A DNA stretch of 64,000 bases from JBFGJH01 sp041586155. Its GTDB lineage: Bacteria; Actinomycetota; Acidimicrobiia; Spongiisociales; JAENVV01. The stretch is taken from contig JBFHAT010000009.1 in the NCBI GenBank assembly GCA_041586155.1, positions 1-64,000 of the forward strand, in the 5' to 3' direction. Position numbers and translations under genes: made by a program. Numbering within the stretch: position 1 is the first letter of the stretch; every line of letters starts with the position of its first letter. This document shows, in pieces, positions 17,045 through 26,661 of this stretch. The notes below the pieces were generated by a model. The model had not been told where the DNA came from, did no database searches, and was given only the letters and a program-made list of their open reading frames with translations.

Positions 17045-17920
17045 TCAGTACCGCGGCGGCACGAACGTCTGCTCGTGCATCGGCGGCCGTACGTAAGGGA
17101 CGTCTTTGCGCTCCGGGAGCGCAACAGGCTCGGGCAGGACATCCCCGTAATCGAACTGCGAGAGAATGTGGCTGATGCAGTTGAGGCGGGCGGTCCGCTT
17201 GTCGTCGGACGGCACGACATACCAGGGCGCCTGCTTGATGTCCGTGAATTGGAACGTGGTGTCTTTCGCCATCGAGTAACGGACATAGAGACGGTGCTCC
17301 TCGAGATCCATGTCAGACAGCTTCCAGCGCTTCAGAGGTTCTTCGTTACGCGACTCGAACCGGCGGCGCTGCTCATCCCAACTCACCGAGAACCAGTATT
17401 TGAGCAGCTTGATGCCCGACCGGACCAGCATGCGCTCGAACTCGGGACAGCTGCGCAGGAACTCCTGGTGCTGTTCCTCGGTGCAGAACCCCATCACCCA
17501 CTCGACGTTCGAGCGGTTGTACCAGCTCCGGTCGAACAGCACGATCTCGCCCGCGGCCGGGAGGTGGGCAACGTATCGCTGGAAATACCACTGGGACTGT
17601 TCGCGCTCGGTGGGGGTGGGCAACGCCACGACCTTGACGATCCGCGGGCTCGTGCGTTCCGTGATCCGCTTGATCACGCCCCCTTTGCCCGCCGAGCCGC
17701 GCCCTTCGAAGATGATCAGCACCTTCAGTCCCTGTTGCTGCACCCAGTACTGGAGCTTGACGAGCTCTTCCTGCATGCGGGCCAGCTCGGCCTCGTAGTA
17801 GGACTTCTTGAGCCGACCGCTCTTGGTGTAGTTGTCATCTCCGGCCGGGAAGGCCGCCGTGTCGACGGCGTCGTCTGCGCCGGCCGGCAAGCCGGATGGG
17901 CTCATGTGGTGGTCCGTCAC
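17045..17920 (-). CDS. ppk2: Polyphosphate kinase 2 (PPK2 family)
   Basis: 291 residues, the usual length of single-domain class I PPK2. The Walker A is FEGRGSAGKGG, Walker B region DRSWYNRSNVE, and the lid contains SVSWDEQRRRF. These enzymes move phosphate between polyphosphate and nucleoside diphosphates. GTG at 17920 has GGAG 5 bases upstream; an internal ATG at 17905 is an alternative. It is divergent from the membrane protein at 17993 with 72 bases between. Confidence 0.93.
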   Translation of the reverse strand: MTDHHMSPSGLPAGADDAVDTAAFPAGDDNYTKSGRLKKSYYEAELARMQEELVKLQYWVQQQGLKVLIIFEGRGSAGKGGVIKRITERTSPRIVKVVALPTPTEREQSQWYFQRYVAHLPAAGEIVLFDRSWYNRSNVEWVMGFCTEEQHQEFLRSCPEFERMLVRSGIKLLKYWFSVSWDEQRRRFESRNEEPLKRWKLSDMDLEEHRLYVRYSMAKDTTFQFTDIKQAPWYVVPSDDKRTARLNCISHILSQFDYGDVLPEPVALPERKDVPYVRPPMHEQTFVPPRY

Positions 17921-17992
17921 GGTTGCTCCATCCACATCAGCGTAGGTGAAGCGACCTGGCGAAGCGGCCGGCCAACTGCGCAGCGAGGTTCG

Positions 17993-19738
17993 ATGTCCGG
18001 TCAAGAACCCGGCGCGGCTCCGGTACCATCGGCAAACCTCGAGCCTGGAGTTCTGGTCAGCGCCTCCGAACCACAGCCGCACCCTGTTGCGCCGCCTTCA
18101 GAGAAGCCCACCCGGATTGAACTACTTGCGGCCCTGGCCGCAGCGACGGCCAGTGCGGTATTCGTCGGGTTGCTGAGCCGACGGTTGTGGTTCACGGTCG
18201 ATGCCTGGGATTTCATCACACAACGTGTTCTTCGAGTCGATTCGCTGCTCGTACCCCACCAGGATCATCTGGCCCCATGGCCCGGCGTTTGGTTCCAATT
18301 CGTCTACCCGCGAGTCGGTCTCGACTACTGGCCGTGGTATCCGCTCGTCCGCTACGTGGCTTATCCCACCCTCGCCATCGTGGTGTGGTGGGTGGTTCGG
18401 CGGCGCGGAACCGGCCCCGGCACCGCAGGTGCGGCTCTGGCCGTCTTGCTCGTCTTGGCTTCTCAGGCGTGGATGGGTGACGCGCACTTTGGCAACGCCG
18501 TCGCATTGGCTGCGATCATCGGCTCCGCGCACCTCGTCACGCTTGTCGATCCCCAACCACGACGAATCGTGGGGGTCACGCTGCTTCTTCTCATCGCCGT
18601 CTCCGCTTGCAGCGTGGGCGTGATCGGCGCAGCCGGGATTGCGACCGTGTTGATTGCGACGCGGGAGTGGAGGTGGTGGCCTGTCGCGATTCCGCTGGCG
18701 ATGTACGCCGCTTGGTTCGCGTCGTGGCGTGGCTCCAATCCCGCTGCGGATTGGACCTGGGAGTCCCCGATCCAACTCGCAGTTCACGCCGCAACGATTC
18801 TCGGTCATGGGTTCACGGAATTCTTGGGAATGCCGGATGTGTTGGTCGCCCCCCTCTTTGTTCTCGGTGGCGGCTGGATGATCTTCCTCGTCGTCACAAA
18901 GCGTTTCGGTCGATTCGACTGGATGCTCATCCTCACGCTCGGGGCCTATTTGGGTGCCGTCATCCTGAGCCGGATCGTCAACGGGCTGTCAGAGCCGCTG
19001 AATCCTCGATTCGGCCATCACGTGGTGATCCTCCTGACGCCAGTGTTGCTGCCTCACGTGCCGAACCTCTTGACGCTCCGGCCACAACTTCGCCGCCTGG
19101 CAGGAGTCGGCACAGTGGTCGCGGTGTCGCTGAACATCGCAAATCTCGCCAGTCGCTTGAACGAGGCCGGCCCCCTGTTTCAAGAGCGATCGGCGACGGT
19201 ACGAACCGCCGGGGCCCTCGTGGCTGCCGGCGAGCCGGTATTCGAAGGACGCCGGTTGTTCTACGTCACCGGTAACACCTTCTCGGCGGATACCGTGCGA
19301 TGGCTGCTCGACGACGGCTGGGAGCCACAGCCGGAGGCCGAATACACAGAGCGAGTCCGGGCGCAGCTCCGAGTAAATGTGTGGCCGGCGGGCTCACCGG
19401 CGGGAGACGCACCCGTCGTTGGGCTACCAGTGGTCGACGGGTGCGTCGAGGCAGCCGGTGTCATCTCGGCGACCGTATTTGGACCAGGCAGCGTCACCGT
19501 CGAAGCAACGCCCGAGTCGATCGTCGAGGTACGTTGGTCCGACGAATATGGATTCGGCCGCGCTGAGGTGCCCCCCGAGATCATGCAACATCCCTCGCGT
19601 CCCGGCCTGGTATCGCTCTCCTTCGTCGACCCGCCGACGGAGGCGGCGCTCGAGGTCCGGGCGGGTCCGAACGAGCTGCTCCGGATGTGCGGCGTATCGA
19701 GCGAGAGGGATCCCACTGAGTTCGAGGGGCCGCCTTGA
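17993..19738 (+). CDS. Large polytopic membrane protein, unknown function
   Basis: 581 residues from the ATG at 17993, preceded by GAGG. About 9-10 hydrophobic helices fill residues 42-400, with a hydrophilic loop early on (PHQDHLAPWPGVWFQ) that looks like the acidic/histidine loop of GT-C-type glycosyltransferases, and a soluble C-terminal domain of about 170 residues that appears beta-rich. It resembles poorly characterised actinobacterial membrane proteins; a glycan or lipid-linked sugar role is only a guess. The open frame upstream of 17993 is antisense to ppk2 and is not part of the gene. Confidence 0.75.
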   Translation: MSGQEPGAAPVPSANLEPGVLVSASEPQPHPVAPPSEKPTRIELLAALAAATASAVFVGLLSRRLWFTVDAWDFITQRVLRVDSLLVPHQDHLAPWPGVWFQFVYPRVGLDYWPWYPLVRYVAYPTLAIVVWWVVRRRGTGPGTAGAALAVLLVLASQAWMGDAHFGNAVALAAIIGSAHLVTLVDPQPRRIVGVTLLLLIAVSACSVGVIGAAGIATVLIATREWRWWPVAIPLAMYAAWFASWRGSNPAADWTWESPIQLAVHAATILGHGFTEFLGMPDVLVAPLFVLGGGWMIFLVVTKRFGRFDWMLILTLGAYLGAVILSRIVNGLSEPLNPRFGHHVVILLTPVLLPHVPNLLTLRPQLRRLAGVGTVVAVSLNIANLASRLNEAGPLFQERSATVRTAGALVAAGEPVFEGRRLFYVTGNTFSADTVRWLLDDGWEPQPEAEYTERVRAQLRVNVWPAGSPAGDAPVVGLPVVDGCVEAAGVISATVFGPGSVTVEATPESIVEVRWSDEYGFGRAEVPPEIMQHPSRPGLVSLSFVDPPTEAALEVRAGPNELLRMCGVSSERDPTEFEGPP

Positions 19739-19746
19739 GCTCGGCT

Positions 19747-21060
19747 TCATCCTCCGCTCTCGCCGGGGACGGCTGGAGGTACTGCCCGGCCCCTCCGCCA
19801 GCGCAACGCGACCCATGCAAGCAGTGGCACCCATGCAAACGGCAACACCAAACCTGCGACCAGCACGATCAGGCCCCACAGCGTCTGGATGGCTGACCAA
19901 CTGGTGGCCAGGCCGTCTCCGAACCCGGGGAGGCCCTCGGGTGTCGTCGCTTCGAGGAGGGCCGACCCGATCGCCGAGGTGTCACGGCCCGGCAACGGCT
20001 CGCCGTCGGTATTGAGCGGCGTGGCCGAGACCTTTGTCTGCGTGCGGATGGTGCGTTCGGGCTGCAACTCCGTCGAAGCGATGAGGAATTCGCCGGGCTC
20101 CAAAGTGCCGTCCAGTTCGCCGAACACGGCCACGAAATCCTCGGTGTCCAGGTCGAGCACGGGATCGCGGATCTCGAAAGCGGCGAGCGCAGTGTCGCCC
20201 ACGTTCGTGACCTCCACGCACAACGTCGCCGGGTCGCCTTGCGTCAGCGCCAACTCCGCGTCCCCTGGGCACGACTGTCCTCCGTCCCCCTCGCCCGGAT
20301 AGGCGGTGATGATGACGTTGACGGCAGGCCGGCTGGCTGCCTCGGTCAGTGACACGGCGATCGTGGCCAGCGCTACTTGGTCTTCCACGGTGCGGAGCTG
20401 TCCGCGCAGGGTCTCCAACAAGGTCTCCCGCTCGAGGAGTTGCGTTTCGAGGTCGGTGATCGTCTCGAGATCGGCGGCTTGCTCGATGAGGCCGCGCAGG
20501 CGGACAACACTGGCTTCGGCGGTCGTGATGCGGCTTTCGAGGTCGACCACCCGCTCGGTGACGTCTTCGGCTGACACTGTCTGGTTGCGGACTTCTCCGA
20601 GTTCCCCGACCGCATCGAGGGCGTCCTGGAACCGGTCGGGGACGATCCGGAACACGAGGACACTGCGGGGCTCGGGCAATCCGACGGTGTCTTGACCGAA
20701 GAGGATTCCGCCCATGCGGCTCATCAGGCCGACGACCTCTCGGCCCGCTACGGCAACGTCCGGGACCGCGAGCGTCATGTCGGCAGAGAAGACGATGCTC
20801 CGCCCGAGGCCTTGGGCGATCTGCGTTTGATCGGCGCCGACCGAGCGCGCCAGTTGGTCCGCCTCCCCTGCGACGGGAGGTTCCGCTATACCTCCGTCGG
20901 ATCCCTCCCCGGCGAGGGTTTCCTGCGGCGTCGTCGCTTCGATTGCCGGTGCTCCTTCATCGCCGCCGGTCTCGCTGGCCGTCGGGTTTGAGGTACAGGC
21001 GGCCAGTGCCAGCATCAGAGCCGCCGCCCAGGCCATCATCAGTCGGTGTCCGGTCGGCAT
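19747..21060 (-). CDS. DUF4349-domain lipoprotein with coiled coil
   Basis: 437 residues. A signal peptide ends in LAAC (lipobox). The DUF4349 pattern is clear: two beta strands with RIVPDRFQDALDAVGELGEV, then DVTERVVDLESRI and a long coiled coil (about residues 170-240). A beta-rich extracytoplasmic domain with two Cys follows, then one C-terminal membrane helix and a basic tail. ATG at 21060 has AAGGA 5 bases upstream. Function of DUF4349 proteins is unknown; the fold suggests an envelope-associated structural or sensing role. It converges with the preceding gene, 8 bases apart. Confidence 0.82.
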   Translation of the reverse strand: MPTGHRLMMAWAAALMLALAACTSNPTASETGGDEGAPAIEATTPQETLAGEGSDGGIAEPPVAGEADQLARSVGADQTQIAQGLGRSIVFSADMTLAVPDVAVAGREVVGLMSRMGGILFGQDTVGLPEPRSVLVFRIVPDRFQDALDAVGELGEVRNQTVSAEDVTERVVDLESRITTAEASVVRLRGLIEQAADLETITDLETQLLERETLLETLRGQLRTVEDQVALATIAVSLTEAASRPAVNVIITAYPGEGDGGQSCPGDAELALTQGDPATLCVEVTNVGDTALAAFEIRDPVLDLDTEDFVAVFGELDGTLEPGEFLIASTELQPERTIRTQTKVSATPLNTDGEPLPGRDTSAIGSALLEATTPEGLPGFGDGLATSWSAIQTLWGLIVLVAGLVLPFAWVPLLAWVALRWRRGRAVPPAVPGESGG

Positions 21061-21135
21061 GTTGGTCCTTCCCACTCGCTTCCAGCTTGGGACGGGCGCG
21101 CCGCACCTTCGGTTCCCGCACTGTTCGACGTGGCA

Positions 21136-21141
21136 TAGGGT
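21136..21141 (+). promoter_or_regulatory. TANNNT -10 box of the LigD-type polymerase gene
   Basis: TAGGGT is followed by six bases and the GTG at 21148, the leaderless layout. No ribosome binding site is seen. Confidence 0.5.
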
Positions 21142-21147
21142 GATGGC

Positions 21148-22041
21148 GTGCAGGCGAGCAACCCAGACCGTCTGATCTATCCCGACGACGGCATCACCAA
21201 GGGAAGCGTGGTCGACTATTACGCCGCCAACGCCGACCTTCTCTTTCCTTTCGTCACCGAGCGGCCATTGACGCTCGAGCGGTATCCACGTGGGATCGGG
21301 GCGAAGGGATTCATGCAGAAGAACGCCGCCAACCATTTCCCGGCATCGATCGAGAGGTTCGAGGTTCCGAAAGCGGAGGGAGGCGTCACTCGGTATCCGG
21401 TGGTGACCCAACATGATGACGTGCCTTACCTCGCCAATCAGGGGACCATCACCTTTCACGTCTGGACCGCGAGGATCCAGCAGATCGATCGTCCGGACCA
21501 TCTCGTCATCGACCTCGATCCCGAAGAGGGCGACCTGGAAGGCGTCCGTACGGTCACCGCGACCGCCGGGCGGGTGCTGGAATCGTTCGGCGTCCGCAGC
21601 CTTCCGGTGGCGACGGGATCGAAGGGATATCACGTGTGGGTGCCGCTCGACGGCACCGTCTCCTACGCCGACTGCGCCAAGGTCGCCAGGGCCGTGGCCG
21701 GGCTCATCGTGGCGGTGTCACCGGCAGCGACGACCGAGTTCCTCAAACGCGAGCGGCGAGGACGGGTGTTCGTGGATTGGCTGCGCAACGCTCCTGGAGC
21801 CACGGTGGTGGCGCCGTTCTCGCTACGCCCGCGCCCTGGCGCCCCTGTGGCGATGCCCCTGACCTGGGAAGAGCTCTTCGAGTTCCGGCCCGATACCTTC
21901 CGGCTTGACACTGTGCAGGCCCGGCGGCCGAATCTGCCGGATTGGCCGCCGCCGGAGTCGCTGCCCGTCGACGACATCGCCGCGGCGGCTCGCGCTGCCG
22001 GCGTCGACCTGGACACTCCATTCGACCGGTTCGGGCGATGA
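21148..22041 (+). CDS. Stand-alone LigD-type polymerase/primase domain protein
   Basis: 297 residues forming only the polymerase (PolDom) module of the end-joining ligase LigD, an archaeo-eukaryotic-primase-fold enzyme. The catalytic acidic pair lies in VIDLDPEEG (Asp122, Asp124), and TGSKGYHVWVPL (156-167) matches the SGGKG-H motif of the family. It should extend DNA ends or fill gaps with ribo- or deoxyribonucleotides. No ligase domain, phosphoesterase domain or Ku gene is in this window, so it either works with a Ku/ligase encoded elsewhere or in another repair route. The GTG start is supported by the TAGGGT box. Confidence 0.9.
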   Translation: MQASNPDRLIYPDDGITKGSVVDYYAANADLLFPFVTERPLTLERYPRGIGAKGFMQKNAANHFPASIERFEVPKAEGGVTRYPVVTQHDDVPYLANQGTITFHVWTARIQQIDRPDHLVIDLDPEEGDLEGVRTVTATAGRVLESFGVRSLPVATGSKGYHVWVPLDGTVSYADCAKVARAVAGLIVAVSPAATTEFLKRERRGRVFVDWLRNAPGATVVAPFSLRPRPGAPVAMPLTWEELFEFRPDTFRLDTVQARRPNLPDWPPPESLPVDDIAAAARAAGVDLDTPFDRFGR

Positions 22042-22225
22042 CCGGCGAGTCGCTCGCTCTCGGCCGAGCTCTGCGTCGCCACGGCGAAACCGAAACGCTC
22101 CTTTGCAGGCTGTCCACCGTTGATTCTTCTCGAGGGGCAGCCGGGAGATCGATGACGATTCGGCCGGGGTGTTGATCGAACAACGCACTGGTCAAGGGGG
22201 CTTCGCAGACTGCCGATATTGAGGC

Positions 22226-25096
22226 GTGGCCGATCCGAGTCGCCGAGCTGGTTCCGACTTCATCGCGCGCCTCCTCCGGGGGCGGCTGGTCGTGTACGTC
22301 ACCCTCATGCTCGTGTTGGCGACGACGGAGGGAGTGGGCCTGGAGAAGCGGCTGATTGCCATCGCCCTGATGGCGCTGGCGTCCGCAGCGCCCTGGGCGG
22401 CCGATCTGTACGAGACGCGTATGGCGCGAGCAGCCGCAGCAGATCTCGCCTCGGCGTTCGTCGTGTGGATCGTCACCGGCGACACGCTCGTGAGTGTTCT
22501 GGTCACACTGGTCGGGCTAATGGCGCTTGCTTTCATGGAGCGAAGCGCCATCCAGACTCGCCTCCTTGCCGTGGCTCTTGGCAGCGAGATCGTCAAGCTG
22601 CCGCTGCTGGTTGCCGGGCTCACCTTCGGCGCAGACCACATCCTCGGCAACGACTCGGTCTCTCACGGCTTCGGCGAGCTGGCCGTGCAGAGTCTGGGTC
22701 GAGTGGGGATCGTGGCGGCCGGCTTCACGTTCCTCAGGCAGGTGGCCGACAGCCGTTTCGAGTCGCTGGCCCGCATTCGCGCCTCAGAGGAGCGGCACCT
22801 GGAGCTCTTGCGCAGGACTCCCTCGGCACTGCTGGTGCTCGATTATGGCCAGGTGGTCTACGCGAATCCGGCGGCGGCGTCACTGCTGGGGTATCCCGAC
22901 GCCGGTGCGCTGGTCGGATCGTCCTTTCCCAAGCTGATCGACGCCAACCACCGGCGGGCTGTGAGCAACCTCTTCAAGGCGACGGTCGAGACGGGTCAGG
23001 CGCAGGAACTTCGCGACCTGCCCATGACGGGCCTGGACAAGGTACGGCGCACCATCGATGTCGCAGCGACCACCGTGACGTTCGACGGCGCCCAGCGGCT
23101 GCAGGTGGCACTGAAGGATGTCACCGAGCAACACGCAGCCCGAGAAGCACTCGCCGAACGCGAGATCTGGTTCCGATCCGCCTTCGTCGATTCCGCCACA
23201 CCATTCGCCATCGCAGATCTCGACACCCGCTTGATCGCCGTAAACCGAGCACTCGAGGGCCTGCTCGGGGCAGAAGAGGGCACGTTGTTGAGCTGCTCGT
23301 GGGCGGACCTGGTCCATGAGGACGATCGAGACAAGATGAACGAGTTTCTCGTCGACGCTCTGAAGGGAGCGACCGACCGGGTCAGCTCCGAGCTGCGTCT
23401 CTCGTCGAGTGATGGGCGGGTGATGTGGGTTCTGGCCAACGTGAATGTGATCCGCGACGTCAACGGACGACCAGTCCGCTTCTTCGCTCAGCTGTTCGAC
23501 ATCACCAAGCGCATCGCTGCCGAGCATGCTCAAGCCGAGAGCGAAGCCCGCTACGAGAGCCTCTTCGAGGGGCTTCCGGTTCCGCTGTACCGCACCACCG
23601 CCGATGGCGAGTTCGTCGACGCCAACCCGGCGATGGCATCGCTGCTGGGCGTCGACCGGCATGAGTTGTTCGACCGCCACGTTGGCGAGTTCTATGCAGA
23701 TCCGGCGCAGCGAGATCGGTTCGTGTCCGAGATGACGCTGCACGGGTACGGCGGGGATCCCGAGGCCCGCCTCGTGACGGCGGCGGGCAGAGAGATCGTG
23801 GTTCAGAACTCCGCTCGCACCGTCGAGGTGGGCGGTCGATCGGTGTTCGAAGGGGCGTTGGTGGAGGTCACCGACCGAGTGGACGCGCAGCAGCAGCTGC
23901 GTCGGCGTGTAGCCCAGCAGGAGATCGTCGCCGAGCTGGGCGAACTGGCTCTGCGCAGCGATCTCAAGCAGGTGTTCGAGGCGGCGGCGGGTGCGATGGC
24001 GACCCACCTCGGCGGTTTTCTCACGGGCGTGTTCTGCACGACAGACGATTCCGACCTGGCACTGCACGCCGGCCACGGCTGGCCCGAGGAGATGATGGAC
24101 GGCTACGTCATCGCGCAGGGCACATCAGACCAGATGCGCTATATCTTGTCAGCCGAGGCGCCGGTCATCACCGATTCGCTTCCGGACGAGACCCGGTTCC
24201 GACCCTCGGAATTCTTGCTGGAGAGAGGTGCTCGGGCCGGTGTCAGTGCAGTGATCCATGGCACCTCGTCCCCGCTGGGCGTCGTGGGCGTGTGGAGCGA
24301 CCTCGACCGCAGCTTCGACGAGGCCGACGTGCACTTCGTCGAGTCGGTGGCCAACCTCCTGGCCGCCGCCATCGAACGACAGCAAGCTCAGGATCGGCTC
24401 GAGGGCCTCGTGCGATCCAAGGACGAGTTCGTCGCGTCGGTGAGCCACGAGCTGCGTACTCCGCTGACGGTGGTCAACGGCATGGCGCACGAGCTGCGTG
24501 AACGCTGGGCGGAATTCACAGGAGACGAGATCGTCGAGTTTGTACGCCTCATCGCCGATCAGTCGGCGGACATGGCCAACCTCATCGAGGATCTGCTGGT
24601 CGCGGCGCGAGCGGAGATCGGAACCGTCGTCATCAAGAACCGTCCCTTCGAGATGCGCAAGGAGGTCGAAGCGGTTCTGGCGGGGTTCAAGGAGAGCGAG
24701 CAGATCACGCTCGACGTGCGTCCGGTGCCGGCGGTCGGCGATGCCGCCCGGGTGCGCCAGGTCCTTCGCAACCTGATCTCGAATGCGTTCCGCTACGGCG
24801 GAACCGAGATCACCGTGAGCGCCAGCCATGTGGGTGACCGAGCGTTGGTCGTCGTCTCAGACAACGGCGAAGGCGTCGCTCCTGAAGACGAGGATGCGAT
24901 CTTCGAGCCATACCACCGTGCGCACCATCATGCCGGACTCCCCGCCTCGGTTGGTCTCGGACTTTCGGTGTCGAAGACCCTGTCAGAGCTCATGGGCGGC
25001 ACGCTGGAGTATCACCGGCGGGAAGGTCACAGCTACTTCGAGTTCTGGTTGCCGGCCACCCACACTGCCACCGCGCTGCGCGAGGTGGCGAGCTGA
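22226..25096 (+). CDS. Membrane-anchored hybrid-sensor histidine kinase (PAS x3, GAF, HisKA, HATPase)
   Basis: 956 residues. An N-terminal membrane region (about residues 22-170, five or six helices) is followed by three PAS-like domains (about 185-305, 310-430, 440-555; typical VNRALEGLLG and FVDANPAMASLLG repeats), a GAF-like domain (about 570-720), a dimerisation helix with phospho-acceptor His741 (SHELRTPLT), and an ATPase domain with RNLISNAFRYGG, DNGEGV and GLGLSVSK. No receiver domain and no response regulator gene sits next to it, so it is an orphan kinase here. The GTG at 22226 is close to a GAGG; the exact start is uncertain. Confidence 0.92.
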   Translation: MADPSRRAGSDFIARLLRGRLVVYVTLMLVLATTEGVGLEKRLIAIALMALASAAPWAADLYETRMARAAAADLASAFVVWIVTGDTLVSVLVTLVGLMALAFMERSAIQTRLLAVALGSEIVKLPLLVAGLTFGADHILGNDSVSHGFGELAVQSLGRVGIVAAGFTFLRQVADSRFESLARIRASEERHLELLRRTPSALLVLDYGQVVYANPAAASLLGYPDAGALVGSSFPKLIDANHRRAVSNLFKATVETGQAQELRDLPMTGLDKVRRTIDVAATTVTFDGAQRLQVALKDVTEQHAAREALAEREIWFRSAFVDSATPFAIADLDTRLIAVNRALEGLLGAEEGTLLSCSWADLVHEDDRDKMNEFLVDALKGATDRVSSELRLSSSDGRVMWVLANVNVIRDVNGRPVRFFAQLFDITKRIAAEHAQAESEARYESLFEGLPVPLYRTTADGEFVDANPAMASLLGVDRHELFDRHVGEFYADPAQRDRFVSEMTLHGYGGDPEARLVTAAGREIVVQNSARTVEVGGRSVFEGALVEVTDRVDAQQQLRRRVAQQEIVAELGELALRSDLKQVFEAAAGAMATHLGGFLTGVFCTTDDSDLALHAGHGWPEEMMDGYVIAQGTSDQMRYILSAEAPVITDSLPDETRFRPSEFLLERGARAGVSAVIHGTSSPLGVVGVWSDLDRSFDEADVHFVESVANLLAAAIERQQAQDRLEGLVRSKDEFVASVSHELRTPLTVVNGMAHELRERWAEFTGDEIVEFVRLIADQSADMANLIEDLLVAARAEIGTVVIKNRPFEMRKEVEAVLAGFKESEQITLDVRPVPAVGDAARVRQVLRNLISNAFRYGGTEITVSASHVGDRALVVVSDNGEGVAPEDEDAIFEPYHRAHHHAGLPASVGLGLSVSKTLSELMGGTLEYHRREGHSYFEFWLPATHTATALREVAS

Positions 25097-25128
25097 CGGG
25101 CGGGGGCCGTCAGGGCCTCCCGCCCGTC
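25095..25128. terminator. Bidirectional hairpin between histidine kinase and sugar dehydrogenase
   Basis: GACGGGCGGG (25095-25104) pairs perfectly with CCCGCCCGTC (25119-25128) between two converging genes; the loop can form a smaller GGCC hairpin. No T-run. Confidence 0.55.
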
Positions 25129-25135
25129 TACTGCC

Positions 25136-26482
25136 TCAGTCCGCGACGATGCGCCAGAGTTTGCCTGTGGCACCCGTCGGGGTCACGTTGTCCGAGGTCA
25201 TCAAGTACACCTCACCCCGCCGGTCCTGCCCGAAGGCAATCACGAACACGTCGAGAGCTGCGAGCTCGGCGATGCTTCCGGAGTCGGTCAGGTGGAACAC
25301 CCGTCCTTGGGGGCCGGCGAAGCTCCGTGTCAGGTCACCGAACACGTAGCTGCCCGACAGGGCGGGCACGGCCCTTCCCCGGTAGACGAAACCGCCGGCA
25401 ACCGACACGCCTTCGTCGTGGTCGTATTGAGCGATCGGGTCGATCATCCGGCTCGGAACGCCAGGGCTGTTGGTCGTGGTGAAGCCGGGTCCGCCTCTAT
25501 TGGCGTCGAAGAGAAACGTGCCTTCCTTGACCGGCCAGCCGTAGTTGCCTCCGGCCACGACGACGTCTACTTCTTCGATGTCGTTTTGCCCGACATCTGC
25601 GGCGATCAGCGTGTCTCCGTCGAACGACATGCGGAACGGGTTTCGGAACCCGAACGCGAAGATCTCGTCCGCACCCGGCCCGTCGACGAACGGGTTGTCG
25701 GCCGGGATTCCGTACTGGCCGTTGGCCGAGCTCGATCCGGTGGGGTCGATGCGGAGGATCTTGCCCAGCACGTTGCCTTCGGAGCGATCCTGACCGTTGC
25801 CGCGACCTGCGTGGCCGACGCCTTGATCGTCGGCGGCGCCGCCGTCGCCAAGAGCGATGTAGAGCATCCCGTCGGGCCCGAACGTCAACGCGCCGGCGTT
25901 GTGGTTGAACTGGGGCTGATCGATCGTGAGCAACACCCGGCTCGATGTCGGGTCAACCGCCGCATTGGCTCGATTCGGATTGGGCACATGCCATTCGCGG
26001 ATGACCGACTCGTGGTTGGCCGGCACTCCCGACGGCATGGTGGAGAAGTCGGCCGTCCCGTCCGCGGGCTCCGACGTATACGTGTAGACGAGGCCGTTGG
26101 TGCGATAGTCCGGGTGAAAGGCGAGTCCGAGCAGCCCGCGCTCGTCGAAGGTTCCCGGGCCGAACGCGCCGAGGGGGACGAGCAGATCGAGACCGTCTAC
26201 TCCAACGTCGAGAAACAGCGAGCGCAGCGCCGGGTTGCGGACGTGCACCGTCCACACCTTTCCGACTTGGTCGACGACGAAGAGCCGGTTGTTGCTGTTG
26301 GGAGCGTGGATCGCCCACAGCGGCGTCGTGAACCCGTCGGCAACGAGCTCAAAGTCGACCTGAACTTCACTGGCCGGTATTGGCTCTGGAATGACATCCC
26401 CGTGGGTTGCGCCGGCGGACAGCCCCGCCAGCGCGGTGACGGCCGTGACGACCGACACGAGCAGAATGCGCCTCGTGCGCAT
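25136..26482 (-). CDS. Secreted PQQ-type glucose/sorbosone dehydrogenase-like protein
   Basis: 448 residues with a signal peptide (about 1-27). The six-bladed propeller of soluble quinoprotein sugar dehydrogenases is recognisable: ERGLLGLAFHPDY, FNHNAGALTFGPDGMLYIALGDGG, LRIDPTG, and FGFRNPFRMSFD with conserved His and Arg. The GDGG segment usually binds calcium. Relatives such as Asd and Hip-like proteins do not all use PQQ, so cofactor use is not certain. ATG at 26482 has GAGGGG upstream. It is divergent from the GyrI-like gene. Confidence 0.9.
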   Translation of the reverse strand: MRTRRILLVSVVTAVTALAGLSAGATHGDVIPEPIPASEVQVDFELVADGFTTPLWAIHAPNSNNRLFVVDQVGKVWTVHVRNPALRSLFLDVGVDGLDLLVPLGAFGPGTFDERGLLGLAFHPDYRTNGLVYTYTSEPADGTADFSTMPSGVPANHESVIREWHVPNPNRANAAVDPTSSRVLLTIDQPQFNHNAGALTFGPDGMLYIALGDGGAADDQGVGHAGRGNGQDRSEGNVLGKILRIDPTGSSSANGQYGIPADNPFVDGPGADEIFAFGFRNPFRMSFDGDTLIAADVGQNDIEEVDVVVAGGNYGWPVKEGTFLFDANRGGPGFTTTNSPGVPSRMIDPIAQYDHDEGVSVAGGFVYRGRAVPALSGSYVFGDLTRSFAGPQGRVFHLTDSGSIAELAALDVFVIAFGQDRRGEVYLMTSDNVTPTGATGKLWRIVAD

Positions 26483-26661
26483 GAGTTCCCCTCTCGATTG
26501 GTCCCAGCCGTGACGCCGTAATTCGGCGCCTACCCGTGTCCTGTACGCATCGACTGGGGAACGCGGTTCGCGAGCCCGCGCGAATCCTCTTGGGATCGGG
26601 ACCGTCGACCCTGGTTGTGAGAGCCCACCTGGCCCAGACTTCGCGTGAGCAAGGAGGATCG

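Noticed and set aside
17042..17992. Long open frame running into the membrane protein at 17993
   Set aside because: It is antisense to the clearly conserved ppk2 gene, has no hydrophobic or family features, and a good start with a ribosome binding site lies at 17993.
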